Part shown: piece by piece, positions 8,383 to 16,461 of the stretch
How positions within the stretch are numbered: position 1 is the first letter of the stretch
Layout of the letters: every line of letters begins with the position of its first letter
DNA from: Brevundimonas sp.
GTDB taxonomy: Bacteria; Pseudomonadota; Alphaproteobacteria; Caulobacterales; Caulobacteraceae
Reading direction: 5' to 3'
Assembly: GCF_030704825.1 (NCBI RefSeq)
Contig: NZ_JAUYNX010000036.1
Coordinates: forward strand, 1-64,000
Length of the DNA stretch: 64,000 bases
Made by a program: the position numbers and the translations under genes
The notes under the pieces: generated by a model
Database searches by the model: none
What the model was told of the DNA's origin: nothing
What the model saw: only the letters and a program-made list of their open reading frames with translations

Positions 8383-9192
8383 TCAGAGCGAGAGCCGTGC
8401 GGACCATCCGTCGAAGGCGACGTCGACATGGGCGGGCACGGCGGCCTTGAGGGCGTTGTAGTCGAGGTCGAGATGCAGATTGGTCAGCACAGCCCGCTTC
8501 ACCCCGGCCCGGACGATCCAGTCCAGGGTCTTGTCGACATGGGCGTGGGTCGGATGGGGCGTCCAGCGCAGGGCGTCGACGATCCACAGATCGCAGCCGC
8601 TCACGGCCTCGATGGCGGCCTCGTCGAGGTCGGAGACATCGCTGGAATAGGCCACGGGCCCGATGCGGTAGCCGACCGAGCGGATCGGCCCGTGGGCCTG
8701 GTCGAAAGTGACGACAGGAACCTCTCCGCCCGCGCCGTCGACGGTCCAGGGCAGCCCGTGCGGCGGGAGCGGCATCTCGTCGAGAATGGCGGGATAGCCT
8801 TCCTGGCTTTTGAAAATATAGGGAAACCGGCCCGTCAGGGCCTCGCGCGTCGCGGGGTCCATCCAGGCCGGAATGCGCCGTCGCGCATGCATGGCGAAGA
8901 CGCGCAGATCATCGATCCCATGGACCTGGTCGGCGTGGTCGTGGGTGTAGAGCACGGCGTCGACATGCCGGACCCCGGCGGTCAGCATCTGGGCCCTCAG
9001 GTCGGGCGAGGTGTCGATCAGCACGCTCGTCACGCCGTCCGGCCCGTACCGGCGCACCAGCAGCGAACAGCGGGTGCGGTAGTTCCTGGGCTCGGCCGGA
9101 TCGCAGGCGCCCCAGTCGCCGTCCCCGCGCGGCACGCCTCCGGACGAGCCGCAGCCGAGAATGACGACTTCCAGCTCGCCGGTCGCGCTCAC
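8383..9192 (-). CDS. MBL-fold metallohydrolase, PhnP-like
   Basis: A 269-residue metallo-beta-lactamase-fold hydrolase. It begins with the GCGSSGGVPRGDGDWGAC signature (13-30) common to PhnP and related phosphodiesterases, and the metal motif THDHADQVHG is at 83-92 (His84, His86, Asp88, His91). A later metal Asp lies in AYSSDVSD and a His in LTNLHLD. The start is a GTG (9192) overlapping the stop of tatD by four bases (GTGA), which implies translational coupling. It is probably a cyclic phosphodiesterase; the in vivo substrate is unknown. Confidence 0.85.
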   Translation of the reverse strand: MSATGELEVVILGCGSSGGVPRGDGDWGACDPAEPRNYRTRCSLLVRRYGPDGVTSVLIDTSPDLRAQMLTAGVRHVDAVLYTHDHADQVHGIDDLRVFAMHARRRIPAWMDPATREALTGRFPYIFKSQEGYPAILDEMPLPPHGLPWTVDGAGGEVPVVTFDQAHGPIRSVGYRIGPVAYSSDVSDLDEAAIEAVSGCDLWIVDALRWTPHPTHAHVDKTLDWIVRAGVKRAVLTNLHLDLDYNALKAAVPAHVDVAFDGWSARLSL

Positions 9193-9977
9193 GCCCCCTC
9201 CGGTCGGGGGATGCGATCGAACAGGGCGAAGAAGGCGTCGGTGGTGCGCGCCTCGGCCTCCTCCCGGCTCCAGCCCCGGATCTCGGCCAGCTTGTCCAGC
9301 ACGTGGACCACATACGCCGGCTCGTTGCGCCGCCCTCGATGCGGCATGGGCGCCAGGTACGGGCAATCGGTCTCGACGATGATCCGGTCCGCCGGCATGG
9401 CCGCCACGATCTCGCGCACCTCGTTCGCCGCCTTGAAGGTGGCGATGCCGGACACCGAGAACCACGCCCCCAGTTCCGCTGCCTTTTCCGCCAGTTCCGG
9501 TTCACTGGTGTAGCAATGCATGAGAAACCGGAACGGGCCGTCGGCTTGCTCCTCGGCCAGGATGGCGGCCATGACGTCGTCGGCCTGGCGGGTATGCACG
9601 ACCAGCGGCAGGCCCGTGCGACGCGCGGCCTCGATATGCGTCCGGAACACCGCCGCCTGCACCTCGCGGGGGCTGAGGTCGTAGTGGAAATCCAGCCCGC
9701 ACTCGCCGATCCCGACCACCCGCGGCCGTCCCGCCAACCCGACCAGCCGGTCGGCGGTCAGGTCAACGTGGTCCTTCGCCTCGTGCGGATGGGCCCCCAC
9801 CGTGCACCAGATGTCGTCGTGCGCCATAGCCAGGCCGTGGGTGGCCTCGAAGGTCGACAGCCTGTCCGAAATCTCGACCATCAGCCCGACGCCGGCCTCG
9901 CGCGCCCGCGCGATGACGACGTCCCGGTCCTCGTCGAACTGGGGCGCGTGCAGGTTGACGTGGCTGTCGATGATCAT
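9189..9977 (-). CDS. tatD: TatD-family metal-dependent hydrolase / DNase
   Basis: A 262-residue TIM-barrel hydrolase of the TatD family (3'-5' DNase and related activities). Metal-site residues are visible in IGECGLD, HTRQADD, HCYTSE and ETDCPYLAP. The N-terminal motif reads DSHVNLH (4-10) where most family members have DxHxHxD, so the second metal histidine is replaced by Asn8, with His10 two residues later. The ATG start overlaps the holB stop (ATGA). It shares one overlapping gene string with tmk and holB, the usual bacterial arrangement for tatD. Confidence 0.92.
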   Translation of the reverse strand: MIIDSHVNLHAPQFDEDRDVVIARAREAGVGLMVEISDRLSTFEATHGLAMAHDDIWCTVGAHPHEAKDHVDLTADRLVGLAGRPRVVGIGECGLDFHYDLSPREVQAAVFRTHIEAARRTGLPLVVHTRQADDVMAAILAEEQADGPFRFLMHCYTSEPELAEKAAELGAWFSVSGIATFKAANEVREIVAAMPADRIIVETDCPYLAPMPHRGRRNEPAYVVHVLDKLAEIRGWSREEAEARTTDAFFALFDRIPRPEGA

Positions 9978-10954
9978 CCGCCGCCCGCCTTGACCCGCTG
10001 CAGATCGGCCAAGGCCCCGGACAGGACGTCGGCCCGGTCCAGGTTGATGGCGGCGGCGCGGTCGGGCAGTTCGGACAGCCGGCTCCAAAGTTCGGCCCAG
10101 CGCGCGCCGGACGCCCCCTCCTCCAGCGCCCTGACCTTCACCGCCGCGATCAGCCGGTCCATCAGGGTCTCGAACCGCTCCTGCCCCTCGGCGCCGCGGA
10201 ATTTGTCGGCGGCGGCCATGACCTCGGCGCGATCGACCGCCGGGGCCGCGACCCAGGCCTGGGCCAGTTGATCGGCCTCCAGCGTCATGCCCGACGCCAG
10301 CGCCAGCGCCCGGCCCGGCGACCCCCCGGCCATGCCGGCGATGCGCGCGGCCTCGGCCGACGACACGCCGGCGCCGTTCCGCACCAGATCCTCGAGCGCG
10401 TGCAAGGGCCACACCGGAAAGGCGAGGCGGCGGCAGCGCGAGCGGATCGTGGCCAGCAGCCGGCCCGGCGCATGAGCGACGAGGAACAGCACGCCCCGCT
10501 CCGGCGGCTCCTCAAGAACCTTGAGCAAGGCGTTGGCGGCGTTCAGATTCAGGTCGTCGGCTGCGTCGATGATGGCGACACGATAGCGGGCCTGCGAGAG
10601 GCTCTTGGAGAAGAACTCCGGGAGCTCACGGGCCTGATCGACGGAGATCGACTTCTTGGTCTTGCCGCCCTCTACGGCGCGCTCCAGCACCAGCAGATCG
10701 GGGTGGGACCGGGCCGTCACCAGTCGTGCGACGGGGTCGTCCGGGCTGGTCCCCAGAGGCCCGCGCGACGGATCGGGCGCGGCGCCCAGCAGGCGACGGG
10801 CGGCGCGAAAGGCGAAGGTCGCCTTGCCCGAGCCCTCGACCCCGCACAACAGCCAGGCATGGTGCAGCCGGCCTTTGTCGAAGGCGTCGAGGAAGACCGC
10901 CTCCGCGGCGGCGTCGGGGACCAGGTCGAAACGGTCGCGGGCGTGGTCGCTCAC
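9974..10954 (-). CDS. holB: DNA polymerase III subunit delta'
   Basis: A 326-residue clamp-loader subunit. It has a Walker A motif GVEGSGKA (38-45), the delta' block KSISVDQARELPEFFSK, and the sensor stretch DAADDLNLNAANALLKVLEEPP typical of HolB and DnaX ATPase folds. The four-cysteine zinc module seen in gammaproteobacterial proteins is not visible. The GTG start (10954) overlaps the tmk stop as GTGA. It acts in the clamp-loader complex that places the beta sliding clamp on DNA. Confidence 0.93.
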   Translation of the reverse strand: MSDHARDRFDLVPDAAAEAVFLDAFDKGRLHHAWLLCGVEGSGKATFAFRAARRLLGAAPDPSRGPLGTSPDDPVARLVTARSHPDLLVLERAVEGGKTKKSISVDQARELPEFFSKSLSQARYRVAIIDAADDLNLNAANALLKVLEEPPERGVLFLVAHAPGRLLATIRSRCRRLAFPVWPLHALEDLVRNGAGVSSAEAARIAGMAGGSPGRALALASGMTLEADQLAQAWVAAPAVDRAEVMAAADKFRGAEGQERFETLMDRLIAAVKVRALEEGASGARWAELWSRLSELPDRAAAINLDRADVLSGALADLQRVKAGGG

Positions 10955-11607
10955 GGCAGCCGCGCCCCGACCGCCGCCCACACGCGGGCGGCCACCGCAT
11001 CCTGGTCGCCGTCGGCGTCGATGATGACGCAACGTTCGGGATGGCGGGCCGCGATATCGAGGAAGCCGCGCCGGAGCCGCTCGTGGAATTCCAGTCCCTT
11101 GGACTCGAACCGGGTCTCGAACAGGCCGCGTCCGAAGGCCCGTTCCAGCCCAACCTCGACCGGCAGGTCGAACACCAGGGTCAGGTCCGGCTGGGTCGCG
11201 CCCACGATGGCGGCGTCCAGACTCTCGATAAAGTCCGCGGGCGTGCCGCCGCCGGCGCCCTGGTACGCCCGGCTCGAATCGGCGAACCGGTCGCAGACCA
11301 CCCAGCGGCCGGCCTCCAGCGCGGGTCGGATGGTGCGCTCGAGATGGTCCGACCGGGCGGCGAACATCAGCAGGGTCTCGGTCATCGCCGACCAGCGCCC
11401 GGCGTCGCCGTTCAGGGCGATGGCGCGGATGTCCTCGGCCCCCGGCGAGCCGCCGGGCTCGCGGGTCTGCACCACTTCGAGGTCCAGCGCGCGCAGCCGT
11501 TCGACCAGGCGCGCCGCCTGGGTCGATTTGCCGGTTCCCTCGCCGCCCTCGAAGGTGATGAATCTGCCCTGGGTCACCGGCGCACAATGGCGACGGCGGG
11601 CGATCAA
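10951..11607 (-). CDS. tmk: thymidylate kinase
   Basis: Phosphorylates dTMP to dTDP for DNA synthesis. The P-loop FEGGEGTGKST is followed by the DRX-type REPGGSPGAEDIR region and the DRFADSSRAYQG substrate motif. The start is ambiguous. A TTG at 11607 (218 residues) has a GAGG ribosome site five bases upstream. A GTG at 11577 (208 residues) would begin closer to the usual family N-terminus but shows no ribosome site. I use the TTG. It is followed by holB and tatD with four-base overlaps. Confidence 0.93.
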   Translation of the reverse strand: MIARRRHCAPVTQGRFITFEGGEGTGKSTQAARLVERLRALDLEVVQTREPGGSPGAEDIRAIALNGDAGRWSAMTETLLMFAARSDHLERTIRPALEAGRWVVCDRFADSSRAYQGAGGGTPADFIESLDAAIVGATQPDLTLVFDLPVEVGLERAFGRGLFETRFESKGLEFHERLRRGFLDIAARHPERCVIIDADGDQDAVAARVWAAVGARLP

Positions 11608-11614
11608 GCAAGCC

Positions 11615-12409
11615 TCAGCGCGCCGATATCAACAGGGCGTCGGCGTAACCGCGCGCGATCACCGCCTGCCGCGAGCGCTCGGCGGCGTTGGGGTCAGGCC
11701 ACGGACCGACCAGGACGCGGAACAGGCCGTCGCCCATGGCGACATCGACGGTGGCGCGTTCACCCAGCTGGTCGGCGACCCGCCGCGCCGCGCGGCGGTC
11801 GGAAAAGGCCCCGGCCTGGATCCAGAAGGCTCCGGACGCGGCCTCCGGAGCGGGACCCCGGGCAGGCGGACTCGCCTCGGCGTATCGCAGCGTCGTTCCG
11901 CCGCCCAGACGCGGCGCGCGGCCCAGGTACCGCACCCGCACCTCGCCCACGCCGGCGGACAACATCCCCAGCGCTTCCGCGGCGCCGCGCGAAAGATCGA
12001 TGATCCGCCCGTCCACGAACGGCCCGCGGTCATTGACCCGGGCGACGATGCGCCGCCCGTTGGCGAGATTGGTGACCTCGACCAGGCCCGGCAGCGGCAG
12101 GGTCTTGTGGGCCGCGGTCAGGGCGTTCATGTCGAACCGCTCGCCCGTCGCCGTGGGACGGCCGTGGTGGGCGTCGCCGTACCAGGACGCCATGCCGGTT
12201 TCGTCGTAGCCGGGCTGTTCCGCCGGCTGATACCAACGTCCCCGGATCTGATAGGCGCGCATCGTCCCCGGGACGACGGGCGCCGGATCCGTCACGACGG
12301 GCAAGCGCCCACCGTCCGGCCGGGCCACGCCCGCGCAGGCCGCCAGCAGCGTCAGCAGGATCGCGGCCTGCGCGCCTTTCAACACTCTCGCCGGAAGTCC
12401 CGCAGCCAT
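11615..12409 (-). CDS. rlpA: RlpA-family septal lytic transglycosylase with SPOR domain
   Basis: A 264-residue predicted lipoprotein (LLAAC, Cys25). A double-psi beta-barrel (GMASWYGDAHHGRPTATGE, then ARVNDRGPFVDGRIIDLS) carries the conserved His and Asp residues. It is followed by a C-terminal SPOR region (about 190-264) that binds denuded septal peptidoglycan. RlpA proteins cleave naked glycan strands or help in cell separation. It lies seven bases upstream of tmk on the same strand. Confidence 0.88.
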   Translation of the reverse strand: MAAGLPARVLKGAQAAILLTLLAACAGVARPDGGRLPVVTDPAPVVPGTMRAYQIRGRWYQPAEQPGYDETGMASWYGDAHHGRPTATGERFDMNALTAAHKTLPLPGLVEVTNLANGRRIVARVNDRGPFVDGRIIDLSRGAAEALGMLSAGVGEVRVRYLGRAPRLGGGTTLRYAEASPPARGPAPEAASGAFWIQAGAFSDRRAARRVADQLGERATVDVAMGDGLFRVLVGPWPDPNAAERSRQAVIARGYADALLISAR

Positions 12410-12454
12410 GGCCCGCCCCTGAAGGCCCCCAGAATGGCGCCGGACATTTCCGCT

Positions 12455-12483
12455 TTGGTTAACGCCGCGTTTGGCGCTATGCG
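12455..12483 (+). promoter_or_regulatory. candidate promoter of tRNA-Ser
   Basis: TTGGTT (12455-12460) and TATGCG (12478-12483) are separated by 17 bases and end about 21 bases before the mature tRNA. The match to the housekeeping consensus is moderate. Confidence 0.3.
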
Positions 12484-12504
12484 GCCAGTCCGCTCGATGA
12501 GCAC

Positions 12505-12594
12505 GGACAGGTGGCCGAGTGGTTTAAGGCAGCGGTCTTGAAAACCGCCGTGGGTGAAAGCCCACCGTGGGTTCGAATCCCACCCTGTCCGCCA
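12505..12594 (+). tRNA. tRNA-Ser (anticodon TGA)
   Basis: A 90-base class II tRNA. The acceptor stem GGACAGG pairs with CCTGTCC, followed by discriminator G and an encoded CCA. The anticodon stem GCGGT/ACCGC encloses loop CTTGAAA with anticodon TGA, which reads UCA and UCG-type serine codons. The long variable arm (GTGGGTGAAAGCCCAC) and the T arm GGGTTCGAATCCC are intact. Confidence 0.97.
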
Positions 12595-12602
12595 GCATCG
12601 GG

Positions 12603-13844
12603 CTAGCCGAACCGCTCGATCCGGAACGGCGTCAGATCGACCGACGGCTCGGCGCCCGTCGCCAGCGCCGCCGTCAGCTCCGCGGTGACCGCCGCCATGG
12701 TCAGGCCCAGGTGCTGGTGGCCGAAGGCGTAGAGGATGCGCGGATCCCGCTCCAGCCGACCGATGGCGGGCAGATAGTCCGGCAGTGTGGGTCGCGGCCC
12801 GACCCAGCGGTCCGGACCGGGTGAGAAGCAAATGCCGAGGTCGACCAGCCGCTGCTCCAGATAGCGCCATTTGCGCGGATCGCCCGGCGCGTCGGGCGAT
12901 CCGAACTCGACGAAGCTGGACGCCCGCAGGCCGCTCGTGAACCGCGACACCACCATCGAATGCTCCTCGAACACCGTCGGCGGCAGGGCCGCGTCCCAGC
13001 CGTGCTCGGCGCTCTGCACCGAATAGCCGCGCTCGCCGATCACCGGTGCCTCTGCGCCGAGGTCTCGCATCAGCCGCCCCGCCCACGCCCCGGCCGCGAC
13101 CAGCGCGCCCTCGGCCTCGTGCACGCCGCCGCCGTCGAGGTGGGCGGTCACACGGTCCCCGGTCGCCAGGCGGGCTACCCGGGCATGGATGACTTCTCCG
13201 CCGTGCGACCGGAAGGCGGCCATCAGGGCGTCGCGAGCGGCCTGGGGTTCGCTGACCTGGGCGGTGCCGGAAAAACGAATGCCGGCGACGGGCGCGCGGG
13301 TCATCACAGAGGCATAGGGCGCGAGGTCGTCAGGCCTCATCGACTGAAAGGCGGCGCTGCCCGTCGCCGCCCGTTCCCAACCCTTGAGGCCCTTCTCGGC
13401 CGCCCGCTCCGACATCCAGACCACCGCATGCCCGTCACGGCCGACGACGTCCGGGGCGCCTGAAAACTCCGCCAACCGCCGCCACGCCGGCAGGGCATGG
13501 GCGAGGATAGCAGTCAGGGCCGCCTGCCCCGCGGCATGCCGCGCCGGATCCGAGGCGGCGATGAACCGCAGCGCCCAGGGCCCCCAGAGGCCGACGTCCC
13601 GCCAGCGGAAGTCCAGCGGACCGCCGAGGCCGAACAGACGCCCCGGAAAAGTCCGCAGGCTCTCCCGCGACGCCAGGGGAGACACCTGTTCGGCCGCGAT
13701 ATGGCCGATGTTGCCGAACGAGGCGGCGCGGCGCGGATCGCCCGGGTCGATCAGGGTCACGCCGAAGCCCGCCGCCTGCAGCCGCAGCGCCGAGGCGGCC
13801 CCGACCAGGCCGCCGCCGATAACGAGATAGGACTTCGGCTGCAT
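12603..13844 (-). CDS. FAD-dependent D-amino acid dehydrogenase, probably cis-4-hydroxy-D-proline dehydrogenase
   Basis: A 413-residue DadA-family flavoenzyme. The dinucleotide motif VIGGGLVGAASALRLQAAG begins at residue 8, and the C-terminal FAD motif is GHQHLGLTMAA. It probably oxidises cis-4-hydroxy-D-proline, the product of the epimerase at 14813, to pyrroline-4-hydroxy-2-carboxylate, the substrate of the deaminase at 13914. That substrate is inferred from context, since the fold also covers D-alanine and other D-amino acid dehydrogenases. It is transcribed divergently from the deaminase, and a GntR-type palindrome lies in the 69-base gap. Confidence 0.85.
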   Translation of the reverse strand: MQPKSYLVIGGGLVGAASALRLQAAGFGVTLIDPGDPRRAASFGNIGHIAAEQVSPLASRESLRTFPGRLFGLGGPLDFRWRDVGLWGPWALRFIAASDPARHAAGQAALTAILAHALPAWRRLAEFSGAPDVVGRDGHAVVWMSERAAEKGLKGWERAATGSAAFQSMRPDDLAPYASVMTRAPVAGIRFSGTAQVSEPQAARDALMAAFRSHGGEVIHARVARLATGDRVTAHLDGGGVHEAEGALVAAGAWAGRLMRDLGAEAPVIGERGYSVQSAEHGWDAALPPTVFEEHSMVVSRFTSGLRASSFVEFGSPDAPGDPRKWRYLEQRLVDLGICFSPGPDRWVGPRPTLPDYLPAIGRLERDPRILYAFGHQHLGLTMAAVTAELTAALATGAEPSVDLTPFRIERFG

Positions 13845-13870
13845 CGGACTCCCGTTGCCTCGACCTCAGG

Positions 13871-13882
13871 ATCGTATACGGT
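13871..13882. promoter_or_regulatory. predicted GntR operator, site 1
   Basis: ATCGTATACGGT lies between the divergent dehydrogenase and deaminase genes. It differs by one base from the perfect palindrome at 17660-17671. GTATAC-centred palindromes are typical of FCD-type GntR regulators, and such a regulator is encoded at 15817. Confidence 0.7.
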
Positions 13883-13913
13883 AATGACTTAAGCTGTTGG
13901 AAGCGAGGACCCG

Positions 13914-14810
13914 ATGTCGATTTCCTGGGAGGGCGTGATCCCCGCCGCCACCACGCAGTTCGCGGCGGATTTCTCGATCGATTTCGACTCCACCGCCGCT
14001 GTGCAGGACGGCTTGATCCGCGACGGCGTCCACGGTCTGATCGTCATGGGCACCGTGGGCGAGAACAACTCGCTCGACGCCGATGAGAAGCGCGCCATGC
14101 TCGCGGCGACAGTGAAGACTGTGGCCGGGCGCGTGCCGGTGATCGCCGGGGTGGCCGAGCTGGACACCCGCCGCGCCGCCGCCTTCGCCCGCGACGCCGA
14201 GGCCATCGGCGCCGACGGCCTGATGGTTCTGCCGGCCATGGTCTATGTGCCGACCCAGGCCGAGCTGGCCGCCCATTTCCGCACCGTGGCCGAGGCGACC
14301 GGCCTGCCGATCATGCTCTACAACAACCCGCCCGCCTATCGGGTCAGCATCGGCTTCGAGGCCCTACACGCCCTGTCGGACCTGCCCAATGTCGTGGCCC
14401 TCAAGGAGAGCGCGCCCGACACCCGCCGCTTCACCGACCTGCTGAACGAGTTCGGCGACCGCTACGTCCTGTTCGCCGGCCTCGACGACGTGGCGCTGGA
14501 AGGGCTGACGCTGGGCGCCCGCGGATGGGTCTCGGGCCTGACCAACGCCTTCCCGAAAGAATCCCTCGCGCTTTGGGAGGCCTTCAAGCGCGGCAACATG
14601 GAGACGGCCCTCGCCATCTACCGCTGGTTCATGCCCCTGCTGCATCTCGACGCCGATCATGACCTGGTCCAGTCGATCAAGCTGGCCGAGCAGATCATGG
14701 GCCGGGGCCACGAACGGGTCCGCCCGCCGCGCCACCCGCTGGTCGGCGCCCGGCGCGCCGAGGTCGTCGCCATGGTCGAGAAGGCCGCCGCCACGCGCCC
14801 GGTCCTGTAG
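13914..14810 (+). CDS. lhpC: DapA-family pyrroline-4-hydroxy-2-carboxylate deaminase
   Basis: A 298-residue Schiff-base aldolase/lyase of the dihydrodipicolinate synthase family. Lys164 (VALKES) is the Schiff-base lysine and Tyr136 (MLYNNPP) the catalytic tyrosine; the substrate loop reads GTVGENNSL (46-54). In hydroxyproline breakdown this enzyme converts pyrroline-4-hydroxy-2-carboxylate to alpha-ketoglutarate semialdehyde and ammonia. That role rests on the adjacent epimerase and D-amino acid dehydrogenase rather than on residues alone. The ATG has a GAGG ribosome site. It is followed two bases later by the epimerase gene. Confidence 0.85.
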   Translation: MSISWEGVIPAATTQFAADFSIDFDSTAAVQDGLIRDGVHGLIVMGTVGENNSLDADEKRAMLAATVKTVAGRVPVIAGVAELDTRRAAAFARDAEAIGADGLMVLPAMVYVPTQAELAAHFRTVAEATGLPIMLYNNPPAYRVSIGFEALHALSDLPNVVALKESAPDTRRFTDLLNEFGDRYVLFAGLDDVALEGLTLGARGWVSGLTNAFPKESLALWEAFKRGNMETALAIYRWFMPLLHLDADHDLVQSIKLAEQIMGRGHERVRPPRHPLVGARRAEVVAMVEKAAATRPVL

Positions 14811-14812
14811 CC

Positions 14813-15814
14813 ATGGCGCGGCATGTCTTCCGCTGCATCGACGGCCACACCGCCGGCAATCCCGTCCGGCTGGTGATTGAGGGCGCGCCCGAACTGACCG
14901 GCGACAGCATGAGCGCCCGGCGGCAGGACTTCATGGCGCGCTACGACTGGATCCGCACCGGCCTCTGCTTCGAGCCGCGCGGCCACGACATGATGAGCGG
15001 CGGCTTCCTCTATCCGCCGACGACGGCCGAGGCCGACGTGGGCATCCTGTTCATCGAGACCAGCGGCTGCCTGCCGATGTGTGGACACGGCGCCATCGGC
15101 ATCGTCACCTTCGCGCTGGAGCACGGGCTGATCAAGCCGCGCACGCCCGGGCGGGTAATCGCCGAGGTCCCGGCCGGCGTGATCGAACTGGACTATGTGC
15201 AGGACGGCGGGCGCGTTCGGTCCGTCCGCATCCGCAACGTCGCCTCCTGGCTGGACAAGCAGGGGATCGGGATCGATGTCCCCGACTTCGGCCCGCTGAC
15301 CGTCGACGTGGCCTATGGCGGTAATTTCTACGCGATCATCGAGCCCCAGGGCGCCTATTCCGGGCTGGACGCCCTCGGCGCCGCCCGCATCTTGCAGCTG
15401 TCACCGATCATCCGGACCCTGGTGCGCGAGGCCTTCACGCCGATCCATCCGCTCGACCCGACCATCCGCGGCGTCTCCCATCTGCTGTGGGCCGACAGGC
15501 CGAAGGGCGAGGGCGCCGACGGGCGCAACGCCGTCTTCTATGGCGACAAGGCCATCGACCGCAGCCCCTGCGGCACTGGCACCTCGGCGCGGCTGGCGCA
15601 TCTGCACGCCACGGGCCGTCTGCCCGTCGGCCAGGCCTTCGTGCACGAAAGCTATATCGGCAGCCGTTTCACCGGCCGGGTCGAGGCCGAGACCGAGATC
15701 GGCGGCCGCTCCGGCATCATTCCCTCCGTCGAGGGCTCGGCCATCGCCACCGGCCTGAACGAGATCTGGATCGACGACGAGGACGTCTTCGCCCACGGCT
15801 TTCAGGTGATCTGA
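14813..15814 (+). CDS. lhpA: 4-hydroxyproline 2-epimerase
   Basis: A 333-residue proline-racemase-family enzyme that interconverts trans-4-hydroxy-L-proline and cis-4-hydroxy-D-proline without a cofactor. Both catalytic cysteines are present: Cys90 (LPMCGHG) and Cys253 (SPCGTGTS). A Cys/Cys pair indicates epimerase; the related 3-hydroxyproline dehydratases have Ser or Thr in place of one of them. The DGHTAGNP signature is at 10-17. The gene starts two bases after the deaminase stop, and the regulator follows after two bases, so the three form one operon. Confidence 0.92.
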   Translation: MARHVFRCIDGHTAGNPVRLVIEGAPELTGDSMSARRQDFMARYDWIRTGLCFEPRGHDMMSGGFLYPPTTAEADVGILFIETSGCLPMCGHGAIGIVTFALEHGLIKPRTPGRVIAEVPAGVIELDYVQDGGRVRSVRIRNVASWLDKQGIGIDVPDFGPLTVDVAYGGNFYAIIEPQGAYSGLDALGAARILQLSPIIRTLVREAFTPIHPLDPTIRGVSHLLWADRPKGEGADGRNAVFYGDKAIDRSPCGTGTSARLAHLHATGRLPVGQAFVHESYIGSRFTGRVEAETEIGGRSGIIPSVEGSAIATGLNEIWIDDEDVFAHGFQVI

Positions 15815-15816
15815 GC

Positions 15817-16461
15817 ATGGCGAGGCCCCGCCCCCTGCCCGACCAGGTCTTCGCCGAGGCGCGCGAGCGCATCCTGTCGGGCCGCCTGCCCGCCGATACG
15901 CCGATCCGTCAGGACGCCCTGGCGCTGGAGCTGGGCGTCAGCAAAATTCCCCTGCGCGAGGCCTTGGCGCGGCTGGAGAGCGACGGCCTGGTGATCTCCC
16001 ATCCCAACCGCGGCTTCATCGTCCGCCCCCTGTCGCGCGCCGACGCCGAGGACGTCTTCGACCTGCGCCTGCGCATCGAGCCGACCGCCTGCGTGCTGGG
16101 AGCCCTTGAGGCGGATCAGGCCGCGCAGGAGGCCGCCCGCGCCGCCTTCGCCGCCCTCGACGCCGCCCTGCGCAACGGCCTCGCCGACGTCGGCCGGCGC
16201 AACCGCGAATTCCATCTTGCCCTGGTCCGGCCCTCGGGACGGGGCGTCACCATCGAGACCGTCGACCGGCTGCTGGCCCTGTCCGAACGCTATGTGCGGG
16301 TGCATCTCGGCGAGCACCGCCGGGTGGACCGCGCCAGCCACGAGCACGAGACCCTGCTGCAGGCCTGGCTGGAGCGCCGGGCTGAAGTCGTGCGCCGCGA
16401 GGCCCGGGCGCATATCCGGGCGACCCTGGTCGACCTGCGCGCCCAGCTGCCGGAAGCCTAG
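15817..16461 (+). CDS. GntR-family transcriptional regulator (FCD type) of the hydroxyproline genes
   Basis: A 214-residue regulator. The N-terminal winged helix (about 8-71) has the GntR pattern RQDALALELGVSKIPLREALARLESDGLV split over residues 31-59. The C-terminal FCD ligand domain has likely metal ligands in FDLRLRIEP, NREFHLAL, HEHETLL and AHIRATL. It is the last gene of the deaminase-epimerase operon. The two near-identical palindromes at 13871 and 17660 are its likely operators. A hydroxyproline isomer or pathway intermediate is the likely ligand. The stop shares a CTAG with the convergent peptidase gene. Confidence 0.9.
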   Translation: MARPRPLPDQVFAEARERILSGRLPADTPIRQDALALELGVSKIPLREALARLESDGLVISHPNRGFIVRPLSRADAEDVFDLRLRIEPTACVLGALEADQAAQEAARAAFAALDAALRNGLADVGRRNREFHLALVRPSGRGVTIETVDRLLALSERYVRVHLGEHRRVDRASHEHETLLQAWLERRAEVVRREARAHIRATLVDLRAQLPEA

